Source: Phycisphaerae bacterium
GTDB taxonomy: Bacteria; Planctomycetota; Phycisphaerae; UBA1845
Direction: 5' to 3'
NCBI GenBank assembly: GCA_029260055.1
Contig: JAJDDX010000324.1
Location: forward strand, 1-42,672
DNA length: 42,672 bases
This document shows, one piece after another, positions 36,711-42,672 of the stretch. The notes beneath the pieces were generated by a model. It did no database searches. It was not told the origin of the DNA and worked only from the letters and a program-made list of their open reading frames with translations. The position numbers were made by a program, and so were the translations under genes. The first letter of the stretch is position 1, and each line of letters begins with the position of its first letter.

Positions 36711-37592
36711 TCAGCTCATCGAGTTGTCAAAGCCGGCCGAGACGCGCTGGTGCCCGCCGCGCAGGTAGCCCACACAGCTATGGATGAAGGCATCGCGTGG
36801 AATCGGCTTTGGCAGTACGTCGTCGAAACCGAGTTTCATGGCTTCGGGGCGGAACTCGTCGGCGTCGCAGGCGCTCATGGCGACGATGGGAACCGTGATG
36901 CCTTTTGCTCGCAGCGCGGTCGTGGCGTCTCGGCCGTCCATCTCGGGCATCTCGATGTCCATGAGGATCAGATCGAAGTGTCGGTCCTTGACCGCCTCCA
37001 GGGCTTCCAATCCGTTGCCGGCGACGACGACTTCGGCTCCTGCGAGTTGCAGGATGCGCGACTGGAGCTTCTGCGTCGGGATGGTGTCTTCGCACATGAG
37101 GATCACGGCGCCCGACAGCGGATGGGCGTCATCGGCGGACGGCTCGGTCTTGTGCTCAGTCATGACAGGCTCCGATTCGACACGTGTAACATCGAGTGAT
37201 TCGACGAACGCCCGGACGGCGTCCGGCAGGCTCTCGTCCTGACGGAAGGCATGATCCGGGCGAAGCACTTCGACATCGCGCCCGGGATCGCCGTCGGCGC
37301 AGATCAGGCCGATGGGGATGGTGCAGTGTAGCGGCGAGCACTTCATGGCGGCGACGAGCGATTTGCCGGGTATGCCGGGCAGGTCGGCGGACGCCACGAC
37401 GGCGGACGGGCGATCGTGCAGGATTTCGTCGAGGGCCGCCGGTACCTGGCTGGCGGTGCGCACCGAGGCGCCGGCCGCTCGGCAGACGCCGGCGAGCATG
37501 TCGCGTTGATGCCTGCAGGGCTCGACGATGAGTACCGTCGATTCGAAGTTGGTAGCTCGCCCGTTTCGGTTTCGTTCGCCGTCAATTAACAC
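36711..37592 (-). CDS. Tandem pseudo-receiver/receiver protein
   Basis: The 293-residue product starts at GTG, with AGGAG 9 bases upstream. Receiver 1 (about 18-140) has the fold pattern (STVLIVEP, ADLPGIPG) but Ser replaces the phospho-accepting Asp. Receiver 2 (about 165-290) is complete: acidic pair in CEDT, LMDIEMPEMDG with the phospho-Asp, a Thr/Ser position in VAMSA, and LPKP with the conserved Lys. No output or kinase domain is present, so it would act as a phosphate-controlled partner protein. The gene at 37801-38598 is a paralogue in the same orientation. Confidence 0.87.
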   Translation of the reverse strand: MLIDGERNRNGRATNFESTVLIVEPCRHQRDMLAGVCRAAGASVRTASQVPAALDEILHDRPSAVVASADLPGIPGKSLVAAMKCSPLHCTIPIGLICADGDPGRDVEVLRPDHAFRQDESLPDAVRAFVESLDVTRVESEPVMTEHKTEPSADDAHPLSGAVILMCEDTIPTQKLQSRILQLAGAEVVVAGNGLEALEAVKDRHFDLILMDIEMPEMDGRDATTALRAKGITVPIVAMSACDADEFRPEAMKLGFDDVLPKPIPRDAFIHSCVGYLRGGHQRVSAGFDNSMS

Positions 37593-37800
37593 TGCCGTAT
37601 CTCCTGGTATGCCGTCTCGGGGGAGGCAATCCGCCACGGCGTGCAAGAACCCCAGGCGACCCGCGCCCCGACCACATCACTATCGGATCGGCGAACCGCG
37701 CAACGGACCTGAGAACGGCGAAGCGTCCGTCTCGTGCGGCCGAGAAGGTCCGATAGAAAGGCCGAGGGTGGGTGTTGTGGCGTGGGCGAGCCGCAGGCGT

Positions 37801-38598
37801 CTACGGCGTCACGCAGACGTAGCCGGCACAGCGGTCGATGAGGACCTGGCGATCGAGGGGTTTTGGAAGCACGTCGTCGAAGCCGAGTTCCATCGCCTCG
37901 GGGCGGAATTCCTCTGGGTCCTTTGCGGTGAGTGCCACGATCGGCGTCCGCACGCCCTTGGCCCGGAGCGCCAAAGTCGCCTCACGTCCGTCCATCTCGG
38001 GCATCTCGATGTCCATGAGGATCAAGTCCGGGTTGCACTTGCCCGCGAGGTCGACGGCCTGTTTGCCGTCGGTTGCGGCCACGACGACGGCGCCGGCGGT
38101 GTGAAGGATGCGACCGATCAGCGCCTGGATCGACATGCTGTCTTCGCACAGCAGGATGTTCACGTTCGCCAGCGGCGGCTGATCCGCCTCGGTGGTTGCA
38201 CCATCCTCCGTCTTGGCTCCGATCCCGAGGGACTCGAGGAAGCGTTCGACCGACGTACTCAGCGCGCTGTCTTTGGTGATGATCGCGTCGGGCTGATAGA
38301 CGCCGAGGTGTCGATGCGATGAATCCGTGCTGGTGATCAGCCCGATGGGTATCGCGCGATGATGCGGCGACGACTTGAGCGCGGCGATGAGGGCTCCTCC
38401 GGTCAGGCCGGGCAGTTCGAGCGCGGTCAAGACGGCCGTCGGCGGCGCCGCGCCTACGCGAGTCACGGCCTCGCCGACATTCTCGACAGCCTCGACGCGG
38501 GCGCCGCGGTCTTCGCAGACCTTGGCGGCGATGTTCGCGACGACGCGCGATGTCTCGACGATCAGGACCGTTGGTCCTTCGTGTTGATCGCTTGTCAT
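37801..38598 (-). CDS. Tandem pseudo-receiver/receiver protein (paralogue)
   Basis: The 265-residue product starts MTSDQHEGPTVLIVE. Receiver 1 has Ala in place of the phospho-Asp (TALELPGLTG). Receiver 2 is complete: CEDS, LMDIEMPEMDG, VALTAKD and LPKPLDRQ. The order, the C-terminal GFDDVLPKP segment and the degenerate first domain match its downstream neighbour, so the pair arose by duplication. The distance of 208 bp allows a separate promoter for the second gene. No cognate histidine kinase lies in the window. Confidence 0.87.
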   Translation of the reverse strand: MTSDQHEGPTVLIVETSRVVANIAAKVCEDRGARVEAVENVGEAVTRVGAAPPTAVLTALELPGLTGGALIAALKSSPHHRAIPIGLITSTDSSHRHLGVYQPDAIITKDSALSTSVERFLESLGIGAKTEDGATTEADQPPLANVNILLCEDSMSIQALIGRILHTAGAVVVAATDGKQAVDLAGKCNPDLILMDIEMPEMDGREATLALRAKGVRTPIVALTAKDPEEFRPEAMELGFDDVLPKPLDRQVLIDRCAGYVCVTP

Positions 38599-38908
38599 CC
38601 GTCCTTGTCCCGTAAGGATCCGTGGAGGCTGCACGCCCTGCTAGAACTCATGTAGTTCGATCGGTGAAAACCCGCATCGGCGTGAGGACGCCCGGGCGTC
38701 GGCGTGGATGGTGAAATCCCGCAGATCGCGACTATCGGACGCACCGGACGGTCGTTGCAGGTGGGGATATCCACGCTAGCCCGCGAAGCGTTGTGGCGGG
38801 CAGTCGGCGCGGCTACGATCGGTTTCGTTACAGATGCCGCCCGACGCGACCTGTCGGCCGGTTCAGATCAACCGCGGAGCCGCGCTTGCGGCACGATCGG
38901 AGCATGAT
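38599..38908. other. Divergent intergenic region before crcB
   Basis: This 310-bp space separates the receiver genes (minus strand) from crcB (plus strand). It must hold both promoters, but no clear boxes are seen. A fluoride riboswitch was looked for and no convincing match to its conserved core was found. Confidence 0.4.
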
Positions 38909-39292
38909 GTGGAGAAGTTGCTATTCATCGCAGCCGGCGGCGGCGTCGGCTCCGTGATGCGTTATCTCGTGGCTGGGTTCGGACAGCGTTTGATCGTCGG
39001 GCCGTTTCCACTGGGCACGTTGATCGTCAATGTCATTGGCTGCTTCGCACTCGGCTTGCTGGGTGCTGCCTTCGCCGGTCCGGTGCTGATCCGCGAGGAG
39101 TACAAGCTGGCCATTCTCGTGGGATTGCTCGGCGGCTTCACGACGTTTTCGACATATGGCTGGGAGACGCTTTCGCTTGTCAACGATGGGCAAACGGCGC
39201 GGGCGCTGGCGAATATTGTGTTGAGCAACGTGCTCGGGCTGGCGGCTGCGCTGGCGGGTTATCGAATCGCACAGCAGTGGTTAGGAGTTTGA
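38909..39292 (+). CDS. crcB: CrcB/Fluc fluoride channel
   Basis: The 127-residue product has four hydrophobic helices and family signatures: GGGVGSVMRY in helix 1, GTLIVNVIGCFALG in helix 2 (the conserved Asn), and GLLGGFTTFSTYGWE in helix 3 (the Phe/Thr track that lines the fluoride pore). Such proteins export fluoride as dual-topology dimers. The GTG start is chosen because GGAG is 6 bases upstream; an ATG start further upstream adds a non-family head. It is followed after 4 bases by the DUF190 gene, a common pairing. Confidence 0.93.
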   Translation: MEKLLFIAAGGGVGSVMRYLVAGFGQRLIVGPFPLGTLIVNVIGCFALGLLGAAFAGPVLIREEYKLAILVGLLGGFTTFSTYGWETLSLVNDGQTARALANIVLSNVLGLAAALAGYRIAQQWLGV

Positions 39293-39296
39293 TGCC

Positions 39297-39647
39297 ATGC
39301 GTTTACCACAACGAGGCTGCCTGCTGCGGATCTTCATCGGCGAGAACGACAAGTGGGACGGCAAGCTGCTGTACGAAGCGATCGTGCTCAAGGCGCGTGA
39401 GCTTCACTTGGCCGGGGCGACGGTGCTGCGCGGCCCGATGGGTTTCGGTGCGCACAGCCGGCTTCATACCGCCAAGGTGCTGCGATTGTCTGAGGATTTG
39501 CCGATCGTGATCGAGATCGTGGACGCACGAGAGAAGATCGACGAGTTGCTGCCGCATGTCGACGAGATGGTGCAAGAGGGGCTCGTGACGTTGGAGCAGG
39601 TCGAGGTGATCAAGTATCGGGCGAACGAGCCGGAGGAAGCCTCATAG
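39297..39647 (+). CDS. DUF190 family PII-like protein
   Basis: The 116-residue product has the DUF190 core: LRIFIGENDKWDGKLLYEAI, GATVLRGPMGFG, LPIVIEIVD and VTLEQVEVIKY. Family members have a PII-like ferredoxin fold and are often encoded beside crcB, probably as a regulator or partner of the channel. Four bases separate its ATG from the crcB stop. The last 50 codons are copied immediately downstream (39680-39828). Confidence 0.9.
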   Translation: MRLPQRGCLLRIFIGENDKWDGKLLYEAIVLKARELHLAGATVLRGPMGFGAHSRLHTAKVLRLSEDLPIVIEIVDAREKIDELLPHVDEMVQEGLVTLEQVEVIKYRANEPEEAS

Positions 39648-39654
39648 CATTCGT

Positions 39655-39671
39655 GGTCCGCACAGCGGACC
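39655..39671. repeat. Palindromic element, copy 1
   Basis: GGTCCGC pairs with GCGGACC around ACA, flanked by TTCGT on the left and CTACG on the right. It lies 8 bp after the DUF190 stop and could act as a terminator hairpin. Confidence 0.6.
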
Positions 39672-39679
39672 CTACGTGA

Positions 39680-39828
39680 CTGAGGATTTGCCGATCGTGA
39701 TCGAGATCGTGGACGCACGGGAGAAGATCGACGAGTTGCTTCCGCATGTCGACGAGATGGTGCAGGAGGGGCTCGTGACGCTGGAGAAGGTCGAGGTGAT
39801 CAAGTATCGGGCGAACGAGCCGGAGTAG
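39680..39828 (+). pseudogene. DUF190 3' fragment
   Basis: About 49 codons identical in frame to the end of the DUF190 gene (EDLPIVIEIVD to YRANEPE), ending in TAG. It has no start codon of its own and no ribosome site, so it is a non-functional duplicate. Confidence 0.85.
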
Positions 39829-39845
39829 GGATCATAGCATTCGTG

Positions 39846-39860
39846 GCGGGTAGAACCCGC
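39846..39860. repeat. Palindromic element, copy 2
   Basis: GCGGGT pairs with ACCCGC around AGA, in the same TTCGTG...CTACG frame as copy 1. The stem sequence is different while its pairing is kept. It lies between the convergent DUF190 fragment and the polyferredoxin gene. Confidence 0.6.
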
Positions 39861-39901
39861 TCTACGCGCTGCTCTTGATGGATCGCGACGAGGGGCGGCC
39901 C

Positions 39902-41365
39902 TCAACTCATCCAGCCGAGCACCAGTCCGAGGGACACGATGGTGACTACGCCCAGCGATACGGTAACCGGACCGTTCGCGCCGCGGCCGTTCGCCATGCG
40001 TGCCTCACGCATTCCCAACATGAATCCCGCGACGATGAGCGCGATGCCGACGGCGGCGACGGCCCACATGGGCAGAAATGCGGCGGGCGCGGCTGCCGTT
40101 TTGCCGCTGATGGCGGCGGCTGTGGCGGCACCGGAAGGATCAGCCAATGCTCCAGGCAGATAGCCGCCCCAGGAGTTGACCTTCGCCAGCCCCTTGGCCA
40201 TGTGGCCCGCGGCGATGATGACGACAACGGGAAGCGCCAGGCGACGCCACGCTGCGGCGATAGACGAGGCACCGCCCAGGACCCGCACGATCAGGCCCAG
40301 CAGCGTCCACACCACAAGCGGGACAACGAACAACATCCACACGCCTTTCGCCCAGCCCGCGCCGATGCCAACCTGTGCGGCGATCCAGTTCGGGACGAAC
40401 TTGAACGTCTTCGCCGCAGCCGGCCACTCGCTGCACAGCTCATACGTCACGAAACCGCAGACGAGCATCACGAAAAGCGTGATCGGCCAACTTGCCAGGG
40501 GCTCGCGCGCGTCGCGGGCGGAAAACGGCGGACGGAGCACGAGTTGCATGTTGTCCGGCTCGCATGCCTTGATGCACTGGCCGCAGACCAGGCAATCACG
40601 GTTGGTGTCCAGCTTGGGTGGGTTGAGCAAACTCGGGCAGCTACGCCCATCAAGCTTCGTACGGTTGCAGCTCTGAAGGCAACTGCGCTCATCACAGGCA
40701 GCGCATTTCTCCTCACCGCCGGCACGCACGGCGAGCATCCCGCCACGGCCATAGGTGCCGAGCAACAGGCCGACCGGGCAGAAGCCGCGGCAGAAGGCGC
40801 GATGCCGGATCAACACGCCGGTCACAAGCGTCATCGCCAGCAGGCCGATGAGGAAGATCGCGGTGTAGTGCGGCACGCGGTGCAGATGTGCGCCGGCGAC
40901 GAGCAATTGGATCAACGCATAGAGCGCCAAGATCACCCACCCCGCCGCCATCCATCGCGGAAGGTTGGCCTGTGGTAGAGCGAGCCGGCGGCTGAGGCGC
41001 TCGGCGAGGTTGCTGACCAACTCGAGCGGACAGACCATGCACCACGCTCGGCCGAAGAGGACGGCGAACCAGACCATCGTCGGCCACCAGAGGCCCCAGA
41101 TGAGCAGCGTCACGAGGTGCGTCTTTGCGAAGAGCTTGTCCGGCGCTGACTCCGGGGCTCGTACGTTCCAGCCGAGCCATGCCAGGCCGACGAAAGCGAT
41201 CAGTAGGCCGACTTGGAAGACGTAGGGGAAGCCCGGCCAGAGCACGAGGGTCCGGATCGGGGCCAGCCGTAGCAGGTTGTAGCCCGCGCTGGGGACTTGC
41301 TCGCCTGTCGACGTCGTTTCCGCAGTCGATAGCGACCCAATCTGGCAATGCTCACGCTCGGCCAT
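39902..41365 (-). CDS. Membrane polyferredoxin (NapH/NosR-like 4Fe-4S protein)
   Basis: The 487-residue product has about ten predicted transmembrane helices. Two CxxxCP-type motifs of the NapH/NosR family are visible (GRAWCMVCPLE near 112 and CRGFCPVG near 196). They are followed by cytoplasmic cluster motifs CAACDERSC and CLVCGQCIKACEP, the latter a classical 4Fe-4S signature. It lacks the N-terminal FMN domain of NosR. It probably passes electrons between the quinone pool and a soluble partner; the partner is not in the window. The ATG at 41365 has GGAG 10 bases upstream. Two small genes precede it on the same strand. Confidence 0.88.
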   Translation of the reverse strand: MAEREHCQIGSLSTAETTSTGEQVPSAGYNLLRLAPIRTLVLWPGFPYVFQVGLLIAFVGLAWLGWNVRAPESAPDKLFAKTHLVTLLIWGLWWPTMVWFAVLFGRAWCMVCPLELVSNLAERLSRRLALPQANLPRWMAAGWVILALYALIQLLVAGAHLHRVPHYTAIFLIGLLAMTLVTGVLIRHRAFCRGFCPVGLLLGTYGRGGMLAVRAGGEEKCAACDERSCLQSCNRTKLDGRSCPSLLNPPKLDTNRDCLVCGQCIKACEPDNMQLVLRPPFSARDAREPLASWPITLFVMLVCGFVTYELCSEWPAAAKTFKFVPNWIAAQVGIGAGWAKGVWMLFVVPLVVWTLLGLIVRVLGGASSIAAAWRRLALPVVVIIAAGHMAKGLAKVNSWGGYLPGALADPSGAATAAAISGKTAAAPAAFLPMWAVAAVGIALIVAGFMLGMREARMANGRGANGPVTVSLGVVTIVSLGLVLGWMS

Positions 41366-41418
41366 GCCTGATGAACTCCGCAAGCGACAGGATCATGAAA
41401 AGCACTCCGCCCTGCTAA

Positions 41419-41577
41419 TCAGCGTGGGGCCCAGCGGTCTGGCTCGCACCGCGGACACATCCGTGCGGCGATGAACCCGGAACCGAAGAAGGCGGGGATG
41501 CTGATCGCGTGAACGTCCGGCAACGTCGTCGTTCCGTGGTCGACGACCGTGCGGAGGCGCCGCGACGGCCGATTCAC
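41419..41577 (-). CDS. Small hypothetical protein
   Basis: The 52-codon frame starts at a GTG with GGAGG 10 bases upstream. Third positions are strongly G/C. The product has HAISIPAFFGSGFIAA and ends with MCPRCEP, a CxxC pair that might bind metal. It lies 53 bp upstream of the polyferredoxin start on the same strand, so it may be co-transcribed. The family is not recognised. Confidence 0.4.
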   Translation of the reverse strand: MNRPSRRLRTVVDHGTTTLPDVHAISIPAFFGSGFIAARMCPRCEPDRWAPR

Positions 41578-41724
41578 ACCGGGCGATCCTCCGGCATCTG
41601 ACAAAGGGTTCCACCGCCGGACATTGTGCGGCCTGCGCACGAACCTGTCCAGCGTGCGCGGCCGGTGCGTTATGCGTGCGGATCGCGAGCGCAGGGTGGA
41701 GGGGAGATCGGCGCAGGCGTGGTG

Positions 41725-42039
41725 CTACTGGCGTTGCTCGATAGACGCGTCGACGAGTGCCGTGATGCAGGCGACGTAGGCGGGGGCGGGCGGCTCGCCG
41801 ATGTAGACCTGCGTGAACTTCTCCAGCAACTTGTCTCGGCTGCCGTCGGTTGCGCACATGGCTTCGAACAGGTTGTCGATCGAGGTTTCGGTGAGGCCGG
41901 CTGCGCGGCATTGTGCGTGGGCTCGATCGAACGTCCTGCCGGCGTGCAGCTCGCCACTTACGATCCAGATCGCGCCGGCGGTCACCAGAACGACGACAGC
42001 CGGCATGAGCCACAAACGTCTGCCTTGCGCGGCGCCCAT
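41725..42039 (-). CDS. Small membrane-anchored hypothetical protein
   Basis: The 104-residue product starts at ATG with GGAG 6 bases upstream. One N-terminal transmembrane helix (about 12-32, VVVLVTAGAIWIV) is followed by a 70-residue exported domain with three Cys (AQCRAAG, AMCATDG, VACITAL) and regular helices. The family is not recognised. It is the first of three same-strand genes ending with the polyferredoxin, so an electron-transfer or assembly role is possible but not shown. Confidence 0.7.
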   Translation of the reverse strand: MGAAQGRRLWLMPAVVVLVTAGAIWIVSGELHAGRTFDRAHAQCRAAGLTETSIDNLFEAMCATDGSRDKLLEKFTQVYIGEPPAPAYVACITALVDASIEQRQ

Positions 42040-42218
42040 GATTATCTCCTGCTTGAGTGCGAACGTGCTCATCCGGCCGGGCCCGCGCGGCGGACCTTGC
42101 GGGTCTCGGCTAGATGACGTGATCTTAGACGCGGGCCTACGTGTGAAGTTCCGTCGATTCTGAGTTCGCACAAGCTGCGGCGGTCAGGTTGTCTGCCGTG
42201 CGCTCTGATGGGTGGCAT

Positions 42219-42265
42219 GGGCAAGCGATAGCTTGCCCGTGGCGCAGCCGGAGACGGACGCGGGC
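42219..42265. repeat. Interspersed repeat, copy A
   Basis: This copy opens with an 8-bp stem, GGGCAAGC/GCTTGCCC, around GATA. It continues with GTGGCGCAGCCGGAGACGG and ACGCGGGC. The same 44-bp block recurs at 42619-42662 with two differences. Confidence 0.85.
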
Positions 42266-42302
42266 AAGTCCCGGTGAGCCGGGAACCATACCGCCAGTTC
42301 GG

Positions 42303-42325
42303 CACTGGTGGACAAGCCACCAGTG
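42303..42325. repeat. 9-bp perfect hairpin
   Basis: CACTGGTGG at 42303-42311 pairs with CCACCAGTG at 42317-42325 across ACAAG. Confidence 0.8.
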
Positions 42326-42379
42326 GCACCCCGCGTGGCACGTTGCGCCTCATTCAGCCCCGAAGGGGCGAAATAGGCC

Positions 42380-42523
42380 AAGCCCAGGGCAACGCCCTGG
42401 GGAAAGAACGCAAGACGGAGCCTCCGAGCCCTGAAAGGGCGCCATAAGGTACAGTGCTATTGCGCCCTTTCAGGGCTCAGCTCGCGATGCTTCGTGACGT
42501 ACCCAGGGCGTTGCCCTGGGCTT
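42380..42523. repeat. Nested inverted repeats
   Basis: The outer arms (42380-42401 and 42502-42523) are 22-bp reverse complements, each itself a palindrome of the CCCAGGGC/GCCCTGGG type. The inner arms (42426-42442 and 42462-42478) are 17-bp perfect reverse complements, GAGCCCTGAAAGGGCGC and its mate, around a 19-base loop. Together they could fold as a large cruciform. Confidence 0.85.
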
Positions 42524-42618
42524 GTGCTATCAGGCCCTGTCTCGGACCTTGGAGGTGAGGCCATCAGCGACTACGTCGCACTTCCGCTCCCCGTCGGGAT
42601 GGTCTTGGGGGTCATGCT

Positions 42619-42662
42619 CAAGCGATGGCTTGTCCGTGGCGCAGCCGGAGACGGACGCGGGC
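42619..42662. repeat. Interspersed repeat, copy B
   Basis: This is the second copy of the 44-bp block at 42222-42265 in the same orientation, with differences at two positions that weaken its opening stem. Confidence 0.85.
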
Positions 42663-42672
42663 CAATTCCGGC

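Larger units (their letters stand above)
39490..39846 (+). repeat. 190-bp tandem duplication of the DUF190 3' end
   Basis: Bases 39490-39656 recur at 39680-39846 with an exact 190-bp offset and few substitutions, several of them at third codon positions. The copy includes the stop-codon region and the CATAGCATTCGTGG tail. Confidence 0.92.
42040..42672. other. Non-coding stretch rich in palindromes
   Basis: No gene is supported. The stretch contains several hairpins and repeated blocks, described separately, that resemble the short interspersed palindromes of planctomycete genomes. Confidence 0.6.

Noticed and set aside
38635..38908. Fluoride riboswitch upstream of crcB
   Set aside because: No convincing match to the conserved core was found; some GATGG-like pieces are present but not in the right order.
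41393..42013. 206-codon minus-strand frame across the small genes near 41.5-42 kb
   Set aside because: Arg/Pro-rich product in a frame offset from two better-supported small genes; no ribosome site.

Overview
The window looks like high-GC chromosomal DNA from a planctomycete. The evidence is the families present: a DUF1580 protein, sigma-70 factors and FecR-type regulators of planctomycete character, Hanks-type kinases, very large secreted LamG/EGF/dockerin proteins, a VIT-VWA protein, and GC-rich palindromic intergenic repeats. No rRNA or species marker is present, so the assignment is by gene content only.

Layout. 1-2477 is left flank: the 3' end of a tRNA and an M50 (site-2-protease type) membrane metallopeptidase. 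2738-34008 appears to be one integrated element of about 31.2 kb, inserted at a tRNA-Ile(GAT) gene. An 87-bp direct repeat covering the 3' half of the tRNA and 45 bp beyond it occurs at 2738-2824 and again at 33922-34008, where it forms part of the intact tRNA. A tyrosine recombinase lies next to the intact tRNA. 34039-42672 is right flank: VIT-VWA protein, two pseudo-receiver/receiver proteins, a crcB-DUF190 fluoride operon, a membrane polyferredoxin with two small upstream genes, and a cluster of intergenic palindromes.

Inside the element are three blocks. (i) 3050-23046 is a surface/regulatory block: two paralogous giant LamG/EGF secreted proteins, an overlapping sigma factor and FecR-like pair upstream of them, a truncated relative of the giant proteins, a transmembrane Ser/Thr kinase, a trypsin-like/VWA/dockerin/beta-propeller secreted protein, and a second sigma factor. 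(ii) After an IS3-type transposase remnant, 23421-28545 holds a three-gene, translationally coupled operon: hen1, a gene for a helical protein with a DUF4263 (Shedu-type) nuclease fold, and pnkp. Hen1 and Pnkp are the known bacterial RNA end-healing, sealing and 2'-O-methylation pair. The middle gene, overlapping both neighbours by 4 bp, is the most promising candidate here for an undescribed defence or repair system. (iii) 28638-33851 is a mobility block: a winged-helix replication-initiator-like gene interrupted by one in-frame TAG, a DUF1580 protein, an unknown protein with a possible C-terminal winged helix, a DUF5681-like small protein and the integrase. No relaxase or conjugation gene is visible, so self-transfer is unlikely.

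Sequence-based inference: the element delivers a mobile RNA-repair/nuclease cassette and a surface-protein regulon into a tRNA gene. All family calls are from motif reading without database searches.
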